In this document: positions 25,235 to 25,359 of the stretch, piece by piece
Layout: the number at the start of each line of letters is the position of its first letter
How positions within the stretch are numbered: the stretch's first letter is position 1
Assembly: GCA_016720595.1 (NCBI GenBank)
Contig: JADKKI010000045.1
Coordinates: forward strand, 1-25,359
DNA from: Myxococcales bacterium
GTDB taxonomy: Bacteria > Myxococcota_A > Polyangia > Haliangiales > Haliangiaceae
DNA length: 25,359 nucleotides
Direction: 5' to 3'
Notes under the pieces: generated by a model
What the model was told of the DNA's origin: nothing
Seen by the model: the letters and a program-made list of their open reading frames with translations, nothing else
Databases searched by the model: none
Position numbers and translations under genes: made by a program

Positions 25235-25359
25235 AAACCACCGTGGTGTCACCAGCTTACCATGCGGGCGAACCCACCTCGGCAACTGCGGTCACCAGGA
25301 GCATCACGCCGAACAGGGGCTGCTACAGGGGCCCGCCTTCTTGTCTCGGCGATCCACGA

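Overview
The window is high-GC bacterial DNA and most likely comes from a myxobacterium or relative (Myxococcota). The best evidence is a surface metallohydrolase ending in a MYXO-CTERM-like tail (Cys/Gly-rich motif, hydrophobic stretch, Arg cluster) at 4802-6286. A myxobacterial-style TonB receptor, a large Ser/Thr kinase, a sigma-54 response regulator, many lipoproteins with Cys lipoboxes and frequent GTG starts agree with this. No tRNA, rRNA, CRISPR array or clear insertion sequence was seen.

Left part (1-9.2 kb). A cobalamin riboswitch (541-712, minus) precedes a TonB-dependent receptor, probably BtuB-like, that runs off the left edge. Then come a CAP-domain lipoprotein (793-1392), the C-terminal half of a group-1 truncated haemoglobin (from 1396, minus), and a stretch of about 830 bp (about 1595-2430) whose base composition is unlike its surroundings and which cuts the globin gene. 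After it lie an unrecognised membrane protein and a secreted protein with His-His-acid repeats followed by calcium-binding repeats (both minus). A plus-strand run follows: short-chain dehydrogenase, PHP/CehA-type metallohydrolase, class I methyltransferase, then an HNH endonuclease after about 1.1 kb of poorly coding DNA. Nearly every gene here is broken by single-base shifts, yet conserved motifs continue across the frames, which looks more like uncorrected sequencing indels than decay.

Middle part (9.3-21.7 kb). Genes are nearly all intact. A FliA-type sigma factor and an NtrC-type regulator (minus) are followed by a zinc-ribbon thioredoxin (trxC, minus) back to back with a DUF4241-like protein carrying a histone-H1-like tail. 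A tight minus-strand run of seven genes (19958 down to 13028) encodes an ADP-ribosylglycohydrolase, two paralogous lipoproteins, a MarC membrane protein, a third related lipoprotein, a YgiQ radical SAM protein and a Ser/Thr kinase. Divergent from it are a YqiA-like esterase and a lipoprotein with the full copper-ligand set of peptidylglycine/dopamine monooxygenases.

Right part (21.7-25.4 kb). Frameshifts return. There is a 5'-truncated F420-dependent NADP oxidoreductase remnant, several unrecognised small minus-strand genes, a frameshifted lipoprotein, and an ATGA-coupled pair made of a small YPDxxV-type protein and a retroviral-like aspartic protease. A small membrane protein and a hairpin close the window. 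The most interesting leads are the three-member lipoprotein family inside the seven-gene run, the aspartic protease pair, the His-repeat/calcium protein and the foreign-looking segment.
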